Below are positions 51,003 through 63,914 of a stretch of DNA of 64,000 bases, one piece after another (the first letter of the stretch is position 1; every line of letters begins with the position of its first letter). The notes under the pieces were generated by a model, which was not told where the DNA came from, ran no database searches, and was given only the letters and a program-made list of their open reading frames with translations. The position numbers and the translations under genes were made by a program. The DNA comes from Dehalobacter sp. DCM (GTDB lineage: Bacteria; Bacillota; Desulfitobacteriia; Desulfitobacteriales; Syntrophobotulaceae), in the NCBI RefSeq assembly GCF_024972775.1, contig NZ_CP092282.1:3031001-3095000 (forward strand). The letters are read 5' to 3'.

Positions 51003-52118
51003 TTAACAAGGTACTAGTTCATATTGGACTTTATTTTTACCGGTCTCTTTTGCTCTGCGGAGGAGTGTATCGACACGCTGGATAAGGCTGTCTCTTTCTT
51101 CTCCTTGATACCAGGTATCGACTCCGAAGCTGCAGGTAATATGGCCTGAAGCGAAGTCATGTCCGGAAATTTTTTTTCTTATTCTTTCTGTTATTTCTAA
51201 AGCTTCTTCCCTGTCGGTATTCGGAAATAGAATGACAAACTCTTCTCCGCCCCAACGGGCGAAGATATCCGTTTCTCTGATCATACTTTTGACCAGACCT
51301 GTGATCTCCTTTAATACTTTGTCTCCGGTAAGATGCCCGTTATCATCGTTGACTTTTTTAAAACTATCGATATCAAAAATTGCCAGAGAAAGATGACACG
51401 AATACCGGTTGGCATAGGCGATCCAGTTATCAAGTTCATCGTCAAATTTCAGCCGGTTGTATACTTGGGTCAAAGGATCCTTTGTTGACAGATTGATTAG
51501 ATCTTTGCTTTTCAGAAAATTATTCCGTTTATAGGTATTGGTACGAAAAGAGGCAATGCCGCTAACAACAGTGATCAAAATGATATACGTCATGGCGGCG
51601 TAAAAATGCGATTGTTCGATGTGATCAAGATAATAGACTGCGGATATGAAAAAAGCGACAGCAATGAAAAGAGAAGCGAAAACCGAATTGATCCATCGGT
51701 TAGGAACGAGGAAAATAGCCAAAATGATCAGGATGATACCAAAGGTTTGAATTAATAGTTCCGGTGATTGATATTGGTAAAACACATGAATAAACAAAAG
51801 GGAAGCCATGATTTCGTAGATTGTGACCACGGTAAACAATGTCGTGTGTTTTTGTATTGATTTTATCCAGTGAAACAGGATAAGCACCAGAAATAAAAAG
51901 ATAATTCGGCCTGCCAAGATCGACTGAAAAGCGTGCGTATCCTTGACAAAGAAATAATCCGGAACAATAAACAGCGTATATATTATCCCCAGAAAAAGAA
52001 CAATTGGCCGGACATAGCGCTTAAGTGCTTGAAATTCGGACTCTTTATATTCTTTCTCCAACTGATTATCCGCAAATTCGGCTAATAAATTTATCCCGCT
52101 AATCAGGTTTGCTCGCAT
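51003..52118 (-). CDS. Diguanylate cyclase, membrane-bound
   Basis: 371 aa. About six membrane segments lie in residues 35-200, then a GGDEF domain: DPLTQVYNRLKFDDEL, IFDIDSFKKVNDDNGHLTGD and the active site RWGGEEFVILF (GGEEF). No RxxD inhibition site is obvious before it. It makes cyclic di-GMP, probably in response to a membrane signal. RBS AGAGGGGATG. Confidence 0.9.
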   Translation of the reverse strand: MRANLISGINLLAEFADNQLEKEYKESEFQALKRYVRPIVLFLGIIYTLFIVPDYFFVKDTHAFQSILAGRIIFLFLVLILFHWIKSIQKHTTLFTVVTIYEIMASLLFIHVFYQYQSPELLIQTFGIILIILAIFLVPNRWINSVFASLFIAVAFFISAVYYLDHIEQSHFYAAMTYIILITVVSGIASFRTNTYKRNNFLKSKDLINLSTKDPLTQVYNRLKFDDELDNWIAYANRYSCHLSLAIFDIDSFKKVNDDNGHLTGDKVLKEITGLVKSMIRETDIFARWGGEEFVILFPNTDREEALEITERIRKKISGHDFASGHITCSFGVDTWYQGEERDSLIQRVDTLLRRAKETGKNKVQYELVPC

Positions 52119-52210
52119 AGCATCCCCTCTTCTATTTTTATTCCATATTAATCCTTTATTTGTATTTTAGCAAGGGAAAAATCATAACTGTTGATTACAC
52201 CTTAAATTTC

Positions 52211-54238
<2,028 letters not shown>

Positions 54239-54255
54239 TTAATATTGTTCTGCTT

Positions 54256-56556
54256 CTATATTTTTGCCAATCTGGCATACTCTGCAATCAATTTCTTGAC
54301 CTCGCCGCTGAAAACAACGGTGATTTCAGCATTATTGCCTTCTCCGATGACGGACATGACGATACCTCTCCCAAACTTGGGATGGTCAACCTTATCGCCG
54401 ACCTGATACCGTTCGGGATCAGAGCTGACAATCGGCGTTCCGTTGTCCTTCCAGCCTTTGGTATTGCCACTGCCACCCCCATTTGCCCGTGCCGCAGAAA
54501 ACGGCGACGCGGATGAGGATTGGGATGTGGATGAAGAGGCTTTGCCTGAATACGACGCACCGAAACCTCTGCCCATGATTTCACGGCGGTTCATTTCTTC
54601 AAGCAGCAGGTCTTCCGGGATCTCCTTGATGAATCTGGAAGGCACACTCGGCTGAATGTGACCGTATATCATGCGCTGTTCCGTGGTGGTCATAAAGAGT
54701 TTCTCTTTCGCCCGTGTAATGGTGACATAACACAACCGACGCTCTTCTTCCAGCAGATAGGTTTCCATCATACTTCGGCTGCTCGGGAAGATACCATCCT
54801 CCATCCCGACAGCAAAGACAACCGGGAACTCAAGGCCCTTGGCGCTGTGCATCGTCATCAGTTTTACTGCGTCTTCATCCTGATCCAAATTATCGATATC
54901 CGCCACCAATGACACCCGCTCTAAGAATCCGCCCAGCATGAGCATATTCTGATCCGTGTCAAGATCAGGATCTTCCGTATAATCCGCAGCATGTTCATCA
55001 TATTCCGCTGTCACAGAAAGGAATTCATTGAGATTCTCGATCCGTGTTTCCGCCTCGACCGTGTTTTCCGTTCTTAAGGCGGCCATATAGCCGGTATCAC
55101 GGAGAATCTTCTCAGTCAATTCAGTGATTGCTATCCCTTTCTGTGCTTCCTGCCGGAAAACGATCATCTGTTCATAGAAAGCCGTCAAGGTGCCGACCCC
55201 TTTGGTCTGGAGACCCTGGATATAGGCCGCTTCCGATAAGGCATCCAGGACCGGCATCCCTTGTTCTTCAGCGTACTCCAGTATTTTGTCCAAACTGCCT
55301 TTTCCAATACCGCGTTTCGGGACATTTATAATTCGGGCAAAACTGACTCTGTCGGCCGGGTTATTGATCACCCTCAGATAAGCCAGGATATCTTTGACTT
55401 CCAGCCGTTCATAAAATTTAACGCCGGAAAAGATCTTATAGGGAATGCTTTCCTTCATCATATGCTCTTCGAGAACGCGGGACTGGGCATTGGTCCGGTA
55501 GAGGATCGCAAAATCACTGTATGTCCGCCCTTCACTATCGGATAAGTCCCGGATCTTACCGGTGACAAAGCGGGCCTCATCATGTTCGTTGGCGGCACGA
55601 TAAAGGACAATTTCCTCGCCCTGATTATTCTCCGTCCAGAGTGATTTTTGTTTACGGTTATAGTTGTTGCTGACGACTTCATTGGCTGCACGCAGAATCT
55701 TCTGGGTGGAGCGGTAATTCTGCTCCAACTTGAGGACATTTGCTTCCGGATAATCCCGTTCAAAATCAAGGATATTCTGGACATCAGCACCCCGCCAACC
55801 ATAAACAGACTGGTCATCGTCGCCCACAACACAGAGATTGCGGTAACGGGCAGCCAACAGTTTGATCAGAAGATATTGCGCGTGATTCGTATCCTGATAT
55901 TCATCCACCATGATATACCGGAATTTCTCCTGATAATAATTTAAAACGTCCGGGTTCTCCCTGAACAGTCTCACCGTGAGCATGATAATATCGTCAAAGT
56001 CCAAGGCGTTATTGCTGACAAGCTTGCGTTGATACAGTTTATAGGCCGAGGCTGCTCTTTCGGTAAAATAATCGCTCGCTGAGGCAGAAAAAGACTCCGG
56101 GTCCATTAACTTGTTTTTGGCATCGCTGATGGCTGCCAGTACAGCCCTCGGCGCAAACTTCTTCTCATCCAGATTCAGTTCTTTAAGACATTCTTTGAGC
56201 AGCGTCAGCTGATCTCCTGCGTCATATATAACAAAACTCCGGGTGTACCCCGGCAGTCTGGCAATTTCTCTTCGTAAGATCCGCACACAGGTCGAATGGA
56301 ATGTAGCGACCCAGAGGCCTTCTCCTTCACTGCCTACCAGGGCAAGGACTCTGTCGCGCATTTCCTTTGCGGCTTTATTGGTGAATGTGATAGCCAGGAT
56401 ATTCCACGGATCAACGCCTTTCGCCACCAAATGTGCGATCCTGTATGTCAACACCCGGGTTTTGCCTGAACCGGCCCCGGCCAAAATAAGAAGAGGACCA
56501 TCTCCGCTTTCAACTGCTTCGCGTTGGACAGGGTTCAGGTCCTTTAAATAATACAT
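54256..56556 (-). CDS. pcrA: ATP-dependent DNA helicase PcrA/UvrD
   Basis: 766 aa, UvrD-family superfamily 1A helicase. Motifs seen: LNPVQREAVES (Q motif), LAGAGSGKTRVLTYR (Walker A), DEYQDTNHAQ (motif II), GDDDQSVYGWRGAD (motif III), QNYRSTQKILRAAN (IV) and MTMHSAKGLEFPVVF (V). The C-terminal tail (VGDKVDHPKFGRGIVMSV) is the Tudor-like RNA polymerase-binding end of PcrA. It precedes ligA, as in many Firmicutes. Confidence 0.96.
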   Translation of the reverse strand: MYYLKDLNPVQREAVESGDGPLLILAGAGSGKTRVLTYRIAHLVAKGVDPWNILAITFTNKAAKEMRDRVLALVGSEGEGLWVATFHSTCVRILRREIARLPGYTRSFVIYDAGDQLTLLKECLKELNLDEKKFAPRAVLAAISDAKNKLMDPESFSASASDYFTERAASAYKLYQRKLVSNNALDFDDIIMLTVRLFRENPDVLNYYQEKFRYIMVDEYQDTNHAQYLLIKLLAARYRNLCVVGDDDQSVYGWRGADVQNILDFERDYPEANVLKLEQNYRSTQKILRAANEVVSNNYNRKQKSLWTENNQGEEIVLYRAANEHDEARFVTGKIRDLSDSEGRTYSDFAILYRTNAQSRVLEEHMMKESIPYKIFSGVKFYERLEVKDILAYLRVINNPADRVSFARIINVPKRGIGKGSLDKILEYAEEQGMPVLDALSEAAYIQGLQTKGVGTLTAFYEQMIVFRQEAQKGIAITELTEKILRDTGYMAALRTENTVEAETRIENLNEFLSVTAEYDEHAADYTEDPDLDTDQNMLMLGGFLERVSLVADIDNLDQDEDAVKLMTMHSAKGLEFPVVFAVGMEDGIFPSSRSMMETYLLEEERRLCYVTITRAKEKLFMTTTEQRMIYGHIQPSVPSRFIKEIPEDLLLEEMNRREIMGRGFGASYSGKASSSTSQSSSASPFSAARANGGGSGNTKGWKDNGTPIVSSDPERYQVGDKVDHPKFGRGIVMSVIGEGNNAEITVVFSGEVKKLIAEYARLAKI

Positions 56557-56648
56557 GAAAAGATCACCTTTCTCGTCTAAAGTTTGGGTTTATCCTTATT
56601 TTACCACACCGGGAGCAAAAAGGGAACGGGTGTTCGTCATTAATTAAA

Positions 56649-56966
56649 TCAATCACAATACCCCTTGTTCTTCAGCTTTTCCAGGTGGGTTGTGATTACT
56701 TGCTCAATATCGATACCGTATTGCTCCTCTAAAACAAACATCATCGTCACAGCCGTTTGAGCGACATCCATCAGTTCTTTGGCGACGAATTGCATGGCCT
56801 CGGCTTCTTCAACCCGCAAGGCTTCGCCGTTTAATCCCCTGAATTTACCGATAGCCTGCGCCAATTCCCCGGATTCCTCCATGATTTTGAGCGCTGTACT
56901 CTCTAAGGATGGGCTTAATCTGTTCAGCCTGGGCAGGGTGATTGTCTTGGTTGTCTTTTCGCTCAT
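56649..56966 (-). CDS. MazG-like nucleotide pyrophosphohydrolase
   Basis: 105 aa. The all-alpha NTP-PPase pattern is visible: IMEESGELAQAIGKF (ExxE) and FVAKELMDVAQTAVTMMF (ExxxD). Such proteins hydrolyse dNTPs or related compounds. It sits between pcrA and the his operon and may share neither. Confidence 0.82.
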   Translation of the reverse strand: MSEKTTKTITLPRLNRLSPSLESTALKIMEESGELAQAIGKFRGLNGEALRVEEAEAMQFVAKELMDVAQTAVTMMFVLEEQYGIDIEQVITTHLEKLKNKGYCD

Positions 56967-57084
56967 TTTCTTCTCCTTTGATCATCCCGTTTTACAATAC
57001 CGGCGATTTCGATAGTTAAGCATAACAAGGATACACGAAAGAAGACTGTCCAATAGCATCCGTCTGCACAAATAGCCGAAATCG

Positions 57085-57765
57085 TTATTTTCTTCTTGAA
57101 TTCAGTTCTGCGGCGATTTCCTTCAAATCAACGTTTTGGTCTTCCAGCATAACCAGAAGATGATAGAAGAGGTCGGAAACCTCATAACGGATCTCGCTTG
57201 GCGAATTATTCTTGGCAGCGATGATGACTTCCGCACATTCTTCACCGACTTTTTTTAGGATTTTATCTAACCCTTTAGTGAAAAGATACGTGGTATATGC
57301 CCCTTCCGGTCTTTCGCTGTTCCGGTCTTTTATAATACCGGCCAGCAGCTCTAACGTCCGGCCGAGTGAAGGTGCCGGTGTCGTCTCCGGTTCACCGATC
57401 GGCTCGTCTGATCCCGGGCGATAGTGAAAACAGGAATAATGGTTTTCATGACAGGCCATACCGGTCTGCCGGATTTTCATTAAGATGGTATCCCGGTCGC
57501 AATCCACGCGTATATCTACAACGTCCTGATAGTGTCCGGATGTCTCTCCTTTGACCCATAAATTGTTACGGCTGCGGCTAAAGTAACAGGCCTTTCCTTC
57601 AGTTAGGGTTTTTCTCAATGCTTCCTCGTTCATGTAAGCGAGCATCAACACTTCGCCACTTTCACAATCCTGCGCTATTGCCGGAATGAGTCCCTGTTCG
57701 TTCCACTTGATACTCTTAATTGCTTTCTCGACATCGACAGCCCCGATTCCAAAACTACTGTTCAT
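57085..57765 (-). CDS. hisI: Bifunctional phosphoribosyl-AMP cyclohydrolase / phosphoribosyl-ATP pyrophosphatase
   Basis: 226 aa, HisI fused to HisE (often called hisIE). The N-terminal HisI part has [29 protein letters not shown] and CHENHYSCF (metal site). The C-terminal HisE part (from about residue 130) has [15 protein letters not shown] and [15 protein letters not shown]. It performs steps 2 and 3 of histidine synthesis. It is the last gene of the operon. Confidence 0.95.
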   Translation of the reverse strand: MNSSFGIGAVDVEKAIKSIKWNEQGLIPAIAQDCESGEVLMLAYMNEEALRKTLTEGKACYFSRSRNNLWVKGETSGHYQDVVDIRVDCDRDTILMKIRQTGMACHENHYSCFHYRPGSDEPIGEPETTPAPSLGRTLELLAGIIKDRNSERPEGAYTTYLFTKGLDKILKKVGEECAEVIIAAKNNSPSEIRYEVSDLFYHLLVMLEDQNVDLKEIAAELNSRRK

Positions 57766-57823
57766 GACTAACTCCTATCTCCCAAAGAAATCTCTTTTTA
57801 TTTTATTACGGTGGCACGCTTTC

Positions 57824-58582
57824 TCATTTTCTGACCGGTATCCCTTGCAAAGCAAGGTAGTCTTTGGTTTCCTTAATGCTATACTCCCGGTAATGAAAAA
57901 TCGACGCCGCTAACACAGCATCCGCTTCCCCATCGGTCAAACCTTCAGCCATGTGCGACAATGTGCCGACTCCCCCGCTGGCAATCAGCGGAATGGCCAC
58001 TGCCCTGCTCACCATGCGGTTCAACTCATTATCATAGCCCTCCTTCGTTCCGTCGCGGTCCATGGAGGTCAGGAGGATTTCTCCTGCGCCAAGTTCTTCT
58101 GCTTTCTTTGCCCATTCCAGAACGTCTATTCCTGTCGGGGTCCGTCCGCCGTGAGTATATACTTCCCAACGCCCTGTTCCGACTTTTCGGGCATCAATGG
58201 CTACCACGATACACTGGCTCCCAAACGCATGAGCCCCATCACAGATTAACTGCGGATTTTGAATCGCAGCAGTATTCAATGAGACTTTATCCGCACCGGC
58301 CCGCAGCATCCGCCGAATATCCTCGATGGTCCGGATACCGCCGCCGATAGTAAACGGTATAAAGACTTTTTCTGCCGTCCGTCTGACGACCTCTACCATG
58401 GTTTCTCTGCCTTCAGACGAGGCGGAAATATCCAGGAAGACGAGTTCGTCTGCACCTTCCTGATCGTATAAAGACGCGAGCTCGACGGGATCCCCCGCAT
58501 CGCGCAGGTGAATGAAATTAGTACCTTTGACGACCCGACCGTCATGAACATCCAGACAGGGTATGATCCTTTTGGCCAGCAT
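57824..58582 (-). CDS. hisF: Imidazole glycerol phosphate synthase, cyclase subunit
   Basis: 252 aa TIM barrel. [15 protein letters not shown] with the first catalytic Asp, [13 protein letters not shown], and [15 protein letters not shown] with the second Asp. It pairs with HisH to make imidazole glycerol phosphate and AICAR. Confidence 0.96.
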   Translation of the reverse strand: MLAKRIIPCLDVHDGRVVKGTNFIHLRDAGDPVELASLYDQEGADELVFLDISASSEGRETMVEVVRRTAEKVFIPFTIGGGIRTIEDIRRMLRAGADKVSLNTAAIQNPQLICDGAHAFGSQCIVVAIDARKVGTGRWEVYTHGGRTPTGIDVLEWAKKAEELGAGEILLTSMDRDGTKEGYDNELNRMVSRAVAIPLIASGGVGTLSHMAEGLTDGEADAVLAASIFHYREYSIKETKDYLALQGIPVRK

Positions 58583-58613
58583 GATGTTTGCTCCTTCGTG
58601 TTTCTGTTCGTAC

Positions 58614-59342
58614 TTAATCGATCACACGGAGGGCTTCCTCCAGTGTAAATGCGCCGGAATAAATCGCTTTTCCCACGATGGCGCCATCGATGGCTGTTCC
58701 TTTGTCGGCTTCGGACTTTAAGCGTTTCAGGTCATCCAAAACCGATATTCCTCCGGAAACGATAACCTTCAAACCAGTTGCTTCAGCCATCCGGACGGAG
58801 CTAGCGATGTTCGGCCCAGCCAGCATGCCGTCCCGTGAAATATCGGTAAAGACGATGCGGGATACACCGACTTCCTTCATGGCTTTTCCCAGTTCTTCAG
58901 CCTTTAAATCCGTACTCTCCGCCCATCCCTGGACGGCGACCATGCCATTGCGTGCATCAATCCCGACGATGATCTGATCACCGTAACGGCGAACGGCCTC
59001 TTCAACCAATTCCGGGTCTCTGACGGCAACGGTGCCTAAAATAACTCGGGATACTCCGAGGTCCAAAAGCTCCTCGATCCTGGCTAATGTGCGTATACCG
59101 CCGCCAATCTGGATATTCATGGGCACGCGTCGGACGATGTCCCTGATCACATCATCATTGACCGGTTTCCCTTCAAATGCGCCATTAAGGTCAACGATAT
59201 GAAGGTACCGCGAGCCTTCTTCCATAAATTTAGCCGCCATCTCCGCCGGATCATCGGAATAGATGGTGGCATCCTCCATCCTGCCCTGGAGCAGGCGGAC
59301 TACTTTACCGTCTTTTAAATCAATCGCGGGATAAATGATCAT
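58614..59342 (-). CDS. hisA: Phosphoribosylformimino-AICAR ribotide isomerase
   Basis: 242 aa TIM barrel starting [33 protein letters not shown] and [15 protein letters not shown] carry the catalytic Asp. I prefer ATG 59,342, which overlaps the hisH stop (ATGA); the frame could open at 59,357. Confidence 0.94.
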   Translation of the reverse strand: MIIYPAIDLKDGKVVRLLQGRMEDATIYSDDPAEMAAKFMEEGSRYLHIVDLNGAFEGKPVNDDVIRDIVRRVPMNIQIGGGIRTLARIEELLDLGVSRVILGTVAVRDPELVEEAVRRYGDQIIVGIDARNGMVAVQGWAESTDLKAEELGKAMKEVGVSRIVFTDISRDGMLAGPNIASSVRMAEATGLKVIVSGGISVLDDLKRLKSEADKGTAIDGAIVGKAIYSGAFTLEEALRVID

Positions 59343-59950
59343 TGATTTTTCACCCATTTCCCAAAATTATCTAACATGACCAGCCCCCAGGGGCTGGATT
59401 TTTCCGGATGGAACTGTGCACCCCAGACATTGTCTCTCCCAACCAGTGCCGGAAATTCAAGACCATAATCACTGGTTGCTGCGATACAGTCCGAATCTGC
59501 CGGTTGCGCATAATAGGAATGGACAAAATAAAAATAGGAATTGTCCGGGATATTTTCACAAATCCTGTTGGGAACCACTATCTTTAATGTATTCCAACCC
59601 ATATGAGGAATCTTAAGTCCCTGTGGGAATTTGACTACCCGGCCCTTCAAATAGCCCAGACCGGTATGTTCACCGTGTTCCTCTCCGATTTCAAATAACA
59701 GCTGCATACCAAGGCAAATCCCCAAAAAAGGTTTGTTGCTGCGGACATAAGCAGCCATGGGTTCGATCCAACCGCCGGTGTGAAGCGCATCCATCGCATC
59801 CGCAAATGCGCCGACGCCCGGCAGGATAACCCCATCCGCCTCGGTTAACCTTTCGGGCGAAGTGAGTATTTCCGCTTCATAACCGATTTTTTGCAATGCC
59901 TTTTCGACGCTGCGTAAATTTCCTCGCCCATAGTCTATGATGCCAATCAT
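59339..59950 (-). CDS. hisH: Imidazole glycerol phosphate synthase, glutaminase subunit
   Basis: 203 aa class I glutamine amidotransferase. The nucleophile Cys is in FLGICLGMQLLFE and the His and Glu in WGAQFHPEKSS. MIGIIDYGRGNLRSVEKAL is the usual start; GGAGG lies 10 nt before ATG 59,950. It supplies ammonia to HisF. Confidence 0.95.
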   Translation of the reverse strand: MIGIIDYGRGNLRSVEKALQKIGYEAEILTSPERLTEADGVILPGVGAFADAMDALHTGGWIEPMAAYVRSNKPFLGICLGMQLLFEIGEEHGEHTGLGYLKGRVVKFPQGLKIPHMGWNTLKIVVPNRICENIPDNSYFYFVHSYYAQPADSDCIAATSDYGLEFPALVGRDNVWGAQFHPEKSSPWGLVMLDNFGKWVKNQ

Positions 59951-59990
59951 GATTGTATGTCCTCCACTATATCGCATGAGCCATTAACTT

Positions 59991-60575
59991 CTAGAGACTA
60001 CCCTTTGTCGAGAGTACGCCGTCAAAACGCTTGTTTTCCGCAACGGCTAGACCCAAAACTCTGCCGACTGCTTTAAATACGGCCTCCAGAATGTGGTGCC
60101 TATTTTTGCCGTCAAGCATCCGAATGTGGAGCGTGATCCCCGCATTGAGCGCAAACGCACGGAAGAACTCTTCTGCCAATTCCGTGGGAAAATCGCCAAC
60201 CATGCCCTGGGGGCAGTCGACATGCCAAGTCAAGTATCCGCGGTTGGAGATATCAACCGCTGCTTGAATCAGCGCTTCATCCATAGGGAAGAGGCAATCG
60301 GCAACCCTCTCGATTCCCAATTTGTCCCCCAATGCTTCTTTAAAAGCCTGTCCCAGGACAATTCCGCAATCCTCAACCAGGTGGTGCTGATCCACATGCA
60401 AATCACCTTCAGCGTTGATTTCCAAATCAAAATGTCCGAAGCGACAGAAAGAATTCAGCATGTGATCAAAAAAACCGACGCCGGTATTGATACTGACTGT
60501 CCCGGTACCGTCTATGGCTAACGTCATAGTGATATCCGTTTCAAGTGTCGTCCTGGTCAGATTAGCACATCTCAT
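59991..60575 (-). CDS. hisB: Imidazoleglycerol-phosphate dehydratase
   Basis: 194 aa, dehydratase only, without the phosphatase domain of enterobacterial HisB. Metal-binding HVDQHHLVEDCGI and KNRHHILEAVFKA are present. It converts imidazole glycerol phosphate to imidazole acetol phosphate. RBS GGGGGTTAAG. Confidence 0.95.
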   Translation of the reverse strand: MRCANLTRTTLETDITMTLAIDGTGTVSINTGVGFFDHMLNSFCRFGHFDLEINAEGDLHVDQHHLVEDCGIVLGQAFKEALGDKLGIERVADCLFPMDEALIQAAVDISNRGYLTWHVDCPQGMVGDFPTELAEEFFRAFALNAGITLHIRMLDGKNRHHILEAVFKAVGRVLGLAVAENKRFDGVLSTKGSL

Positions 60576-60654
60576 CTCTTAACCCCCTTTAACATGCTCA
60601 TCAAAAAATATTATACATAGAAATCGACAGCATATCACGAAATATTTTTAATTG

Positions 60655-61938
60655 CTACTTGTTTAACCTTACACCGATTGCTCTGGCGTGGGCTTCTAAG
60701 CCTTCCCGCCGGGCAAGAAGCATGATGTGTTCGCCGTCTCTCTGCAACGCTTCTTGCGAATAATTGATAATGCTGATTTTCTTGAGGAAGGTATCCACAT
60801 TGAGCACAGAATAAAACCGAGCTGTTCCGCCGGTTGGCAGAATGTGGTTTGGTCCGGCAAAATAATCACCTACAGGTTCGGGAGAATATCGTCCCATAAA
60901 CACCGCGCCTGCATTTCTGACTTTCCCCAACCAGGCAAACGGTTCCCTGACCGTGAGTTCAAAGTGTTCCGGTGCAATCCGATTAACTAGATCCATTCCC
61001 TCCTGAAGATCGTTGACCAGGATCGCTGCACCATAGGTATCCCAGGATGCTCTGGCGATCTCAGCACGGGGCAGCAGCGCAAGCTGACGTTCAACCTCCG
61101 CAACAGTCTTTTCTAATAATTCGGCATTCGGGGAAATCACAATGGCGGAAGCCAGTTTGTCATGTTCTGCTTGGGAAAGCAAATCAGCAGCTAATTCTTC
61201 CGGAACCCCGCTGTCGTCTGCCAAAATAAGGATCTCGCTCGGCCCGGCCAGCATATCAATATCGACAAGACCATAGACCATTTTCTTAGCTAAGGTAACA
61301 AATATATTTCCCGGACCGGTAATTTTATCGACGCGGGCAATAGTCTCCGTTCCGTAAGCCAGCGCGGCAACAGCCTGGGCGCCGCCGACTTTATAGATTT
61401 CGCTGACACCGCATTCCGCTGCTGCCACCAGCACTTCCGGCAGAAGGCTCCCATCTTTGAGCGGCGGTGAGACCATAACAACTTCAGAAACCCCAGCGAC
61501 CGCTGCCGGCAGTGCATTCATCAGAACCGATGAAGGATACGCGGCTGTACCGCCGGGTACATAGATTCCTACCCGCTGCAGAGGGCAAATCATTTGGCCA
61601 AGAATCGTCCCGTCTTCGGAGGTATCCATCCAGGACGTACGTTTCTGCTTTTCATGATAGTTTCGGATATTGTCAATCGCCTGGCGCAGCGCCTGCATAT
61701 AGGCGTCATCTACTTTTGCGTAGGCGGCGGCAATTTCCTGCGGCGATACCCGCAATCCGGATGCGCGCAAGTCGACGTGATCAAAGGCCGATAAATACAT
61801 ATAAAGAGCTTCATCACCCTGTTCACGAACATTTTTAAGTATTTCTGTTACTTTCTCGTCGAGGCTCCGGTCATCGCCGTACGATTTATTGATCAGTTTA
61901 TTTAAATCCACATCCTGTATTTTTTGAATCATTTTCAT
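60655..61938 (-). CDS. hisD: Histidinol dehydrogenase
   Basis: 427 aa. Typical segments: RVGIYVPGGTAAYPSSVLMNALPA, GGAQAVAALAYGTETI, KITGPGN and LLSQAEHDKLASAI (zinc ligands), and PNHILPTGGTARF. It carries out the last two steps of histidine synthesis. I prefer ATG 61,938 (MKMIQKIQD), with AGGGGG upstream. Confidence 0.94.
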   Translation of the reverse strand: MKMIQKIQDVDLNKLINKSYGDDRSLDEKVTEILKNVREQGDEALYMYLSAFDHVDLRASGLRVSPQEIAAAYAKVDDAYMQALRQAIDNIRNYHEKQKRTSWMDTSEDGTILGQMICPLQRVGIYVPGGTAAYPSSVLMNALPAAVAGVSEVVMVSPPLKDGSLLPEVLVAAAECGVSEIYKVGGAQAVAALAYGTETIARVDKITGPGNIFVTLAKKMVYGLVDIDMLAGPSEILILADDSGVPEELAADLLSQAEHDKLASAIVISPNAELLEKTVAEVERQLALLPRAEIARASWDTYGAAILVNDLQEGMDLVNRIAPEHFELTVREPFAWLGKVRNAGAVFMGRYSPEPVGDYFAGPNHILPTGGTARFYSVLNVDTFLKKISIINYSQEALQRDGEHIMLLARREGLEAHARAIGVRLNK

Positions 61939-61992
61939 TGTTTTGCAGCCCCCTGTCCAATCTATCGGCTTTACGGGCAAGACGACCCGTGA

Positions 61993-62658
61993 TCATTGCG
62001 GTACTAATTCTTTAAATTTCTCAGCCAGCTCTTTGATGCGTTCAAATTTTACGCGGTATGATACCCGGTTAGCGATCATCCTGCTGGTTGCCTCAAGAAT
62101 CTGCGCCACTTCGGCTAAGTTGTTTTCTCGCAGCGTTTTCCCTGTAGATACAATATCGACAATCATTTCAGCAAGTCCTACCCGGGGCGCAAGTTCAATA
62201 TTTCCATGCAGTTTTATCGGCGTAACCTGCATGCCGTGTTCATTAAAGAACAGCTCGGCGACCCGCGGAAATTTTGTCGCCGCCCGTTTGTGATTTAAGA
62301 CACTTAAATCGTAACTGCCATTCGGAAGCGCCGGGGGCAGATTTTGCTGCGGCATGGCAACAACAAACCGACAGTAGCCGAACTTTAAATCAACGAGCTC
62401 CGCCACGTCTTTATTTTGCTCAATAATCGTATCTTTACCGACAAAACCGATATCAGCAGCGCCGCTTTCTACATAGGTGGGGATATCCGTCGGCCGGCAG
62501 ATGATGATTTGAGCATCTGATTCCGGAAGGTCAAACAATAATTTACGGGAATCCTTCTCCACAGACCGGCAGTCTAAACCGGCCTTGGTCAGAATCTCCA
62601 CGGAATCCAGCAATAATTTTCCTTTTGGCAGTGCGATGGTTAAGAATTTTTTTGGCAT
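61993..62658 (-). CDS. hisG: ATP phosphoribosyltransferase, short form
   Basis: 221 aa, starting [30 protein letters not shown] and the C-terminal end without the regulatory ACT-like domain mark the short form. This form needs HisZ for activity and feedback control, and hisZ is directly upstream. RBS AAGGGGC. Confidence 0.94.
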   Translation of the reverse strand: MPKKFLTIALPKGKLLLDSVEILTKAGLDCRSVEKDSRKLLFDLPESDAQIIICRPTDIPTYVESGAADIGFVGKDTIIEQNKDVAELVDLKFGYCRFVVAMPQQNLPPALPNGSYDLSVLNHKRAATKFPRVAELFFNEHGMQVTPIKLHGNIELAPRVGLAEMIVDIVSTGKTLRENNLAEVAQILEATSRMIANRVSYRVKFERIKELAEKFKELVPQ

Positions 62659-62759
62659 TGTACTTAGCCCCTTCCGCATGTTGACATATGCTTTAGTTAA
62701 TTAAATTATTAAAGCATTGCTTGAAGTATATCAAGGTTTGAACGGGATGTAAATATTTT

Positions 62760-63914
62760 TTAGTTATCCACCTTTTCCAATAAGGCAATACATCGACTGG
62801 CGGCCATCGCTCTAGCGTCATTGTCGGTCAAGAAACCCAAGGCCATTTCTACCTTTTTACCGCTTTTGCGCAATTCACGGCATCGTTTGATCACGGCTCC
62901 CGGTGATTGCCCATAAACGAGTACTTCGGCAGCATCCAGCTCAAATGCCGTATCCTGATCCAGCATGAGTCCGACATTAATGGCGAATCCCGTGGCACCA
63001 TGGCGCGTACCAAAATCATTATAGAGTCCGTCATACCGTCCGCCTTCGATCAACGGCACACCCACACCAGGAACATACCCTTCAAAGATCGCGCCGGTAT
63101 AATATGAAAAACCTTTCAGGATCCCCAGGTCGAGGGATACATAGTCCTGAACGCCAAATTCCTTCAAATAAAGATAGATGGTTCTCAGGGATTCGGCTGC
63201 CCGGCGAATCGGCTGGATGTGCGACCAGCTCTGCAACTTGTCCAGGACGTCTTCTTTCCCGGTCAGATGCGGCAGGGCCAGGAGCAGTTCTTTGGCGTCA
63301 GGCGGGAGATCGTTACCCGCGATAATTTTTTCGAGCTTCACCATGTCTTTGCGTGCGATCCCGTCTTCAAGCTCTTCCCGCAATCGGACGTCAAATTTCA
63401 TTTCCTCGGCTAAGCCGGAGAAAATGCCGTTATGACCTAAATTCAGCTGAAAGTTATTAACCTCCAGTACCTTCATGATTTCGATAGCTAAAGCGATGAC
63501 TTCCGCATCCGCGATATCATTGTCCGAACCGATCAATTCAACGCCGACTTGTCTGAATTCACGATAACGGGCATAATCGTTCCGGTAAACATCCCCACTA
63601 TAGCAGAATCTCAGGGGAAATTGACTTCCCTTTTGCCGTGTGGCGACCATTCGGGCGATGGGCGTCGTGAATTCAGGCCGCAAAACCAGCGCATGTCCGC
63701 TACGGTCAAAGAATTTATATAAGTGATCTTCTTTATCTGCATCGGGTTCGACACAGGCACGATACTCCAGACCCGGTGTCTTTGTTTTCTGATAGGACCA
63801 ATTTCTACAGACAGAAATTGCTTTACTTTCTAACTCTTCTAACCGGGCTAGTTCGGCTGGTAAGAGATCGATCATTCCTTCCGGTAGCTTTAAACCTAAT
63901 GATGAACGTTCCAT
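62760..63914 (-). CDS. hisZ: ATP phosphoribosyltransferase regulatory subunit
   Basis: 384 aa, paralogue of histidyl-tRNA synthetase without the anticodon-binding domain. Motif 2-like YSGDVYRNDYARYREFRQVGVE and motif 3-like GGRYDGLYNDF are seen. It activates short HisG. ATG 63,914 follows GGAG; the frame begins at a GTG at 63,929. It opens the histidine operon; the 86 bp left in the window upstream show no clear T-box or terminator. Confidence 0.93.
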   Translation of the reverse strand: MERSSLGLKLPEGMIDLLPAELARLEELESKAISVCRNWSYQKTKTPGLEYRACVEPDADKEDHLYKFFDRSGHALVLRPEFTTPIARMVATRQKGSQFPLRFCYSGDVYRNDYARYREFRQVGVELIGSDNDIADAEVIALAIEIMKVLEVNNFQLNLGHNGIFSGLAEEMKFDVRLREELEDGIARKDMVKLEKIIAGNDLPPDAKELLLALPHLTGKEDVLDKLQSWSHIQPIRRAAESLRTIYLYLKEFGVQDYVSLDLGILKGFSYYTGAIFEGYVPGVGVPLIEGGRYDGLYNDFGTRHGATGFAINVGLMLDQDTAFELDAAEVLVYGQSPGAVIKRCRELRKSGKKVEMALGFLTDNDARAMAASRCIALLEKVDN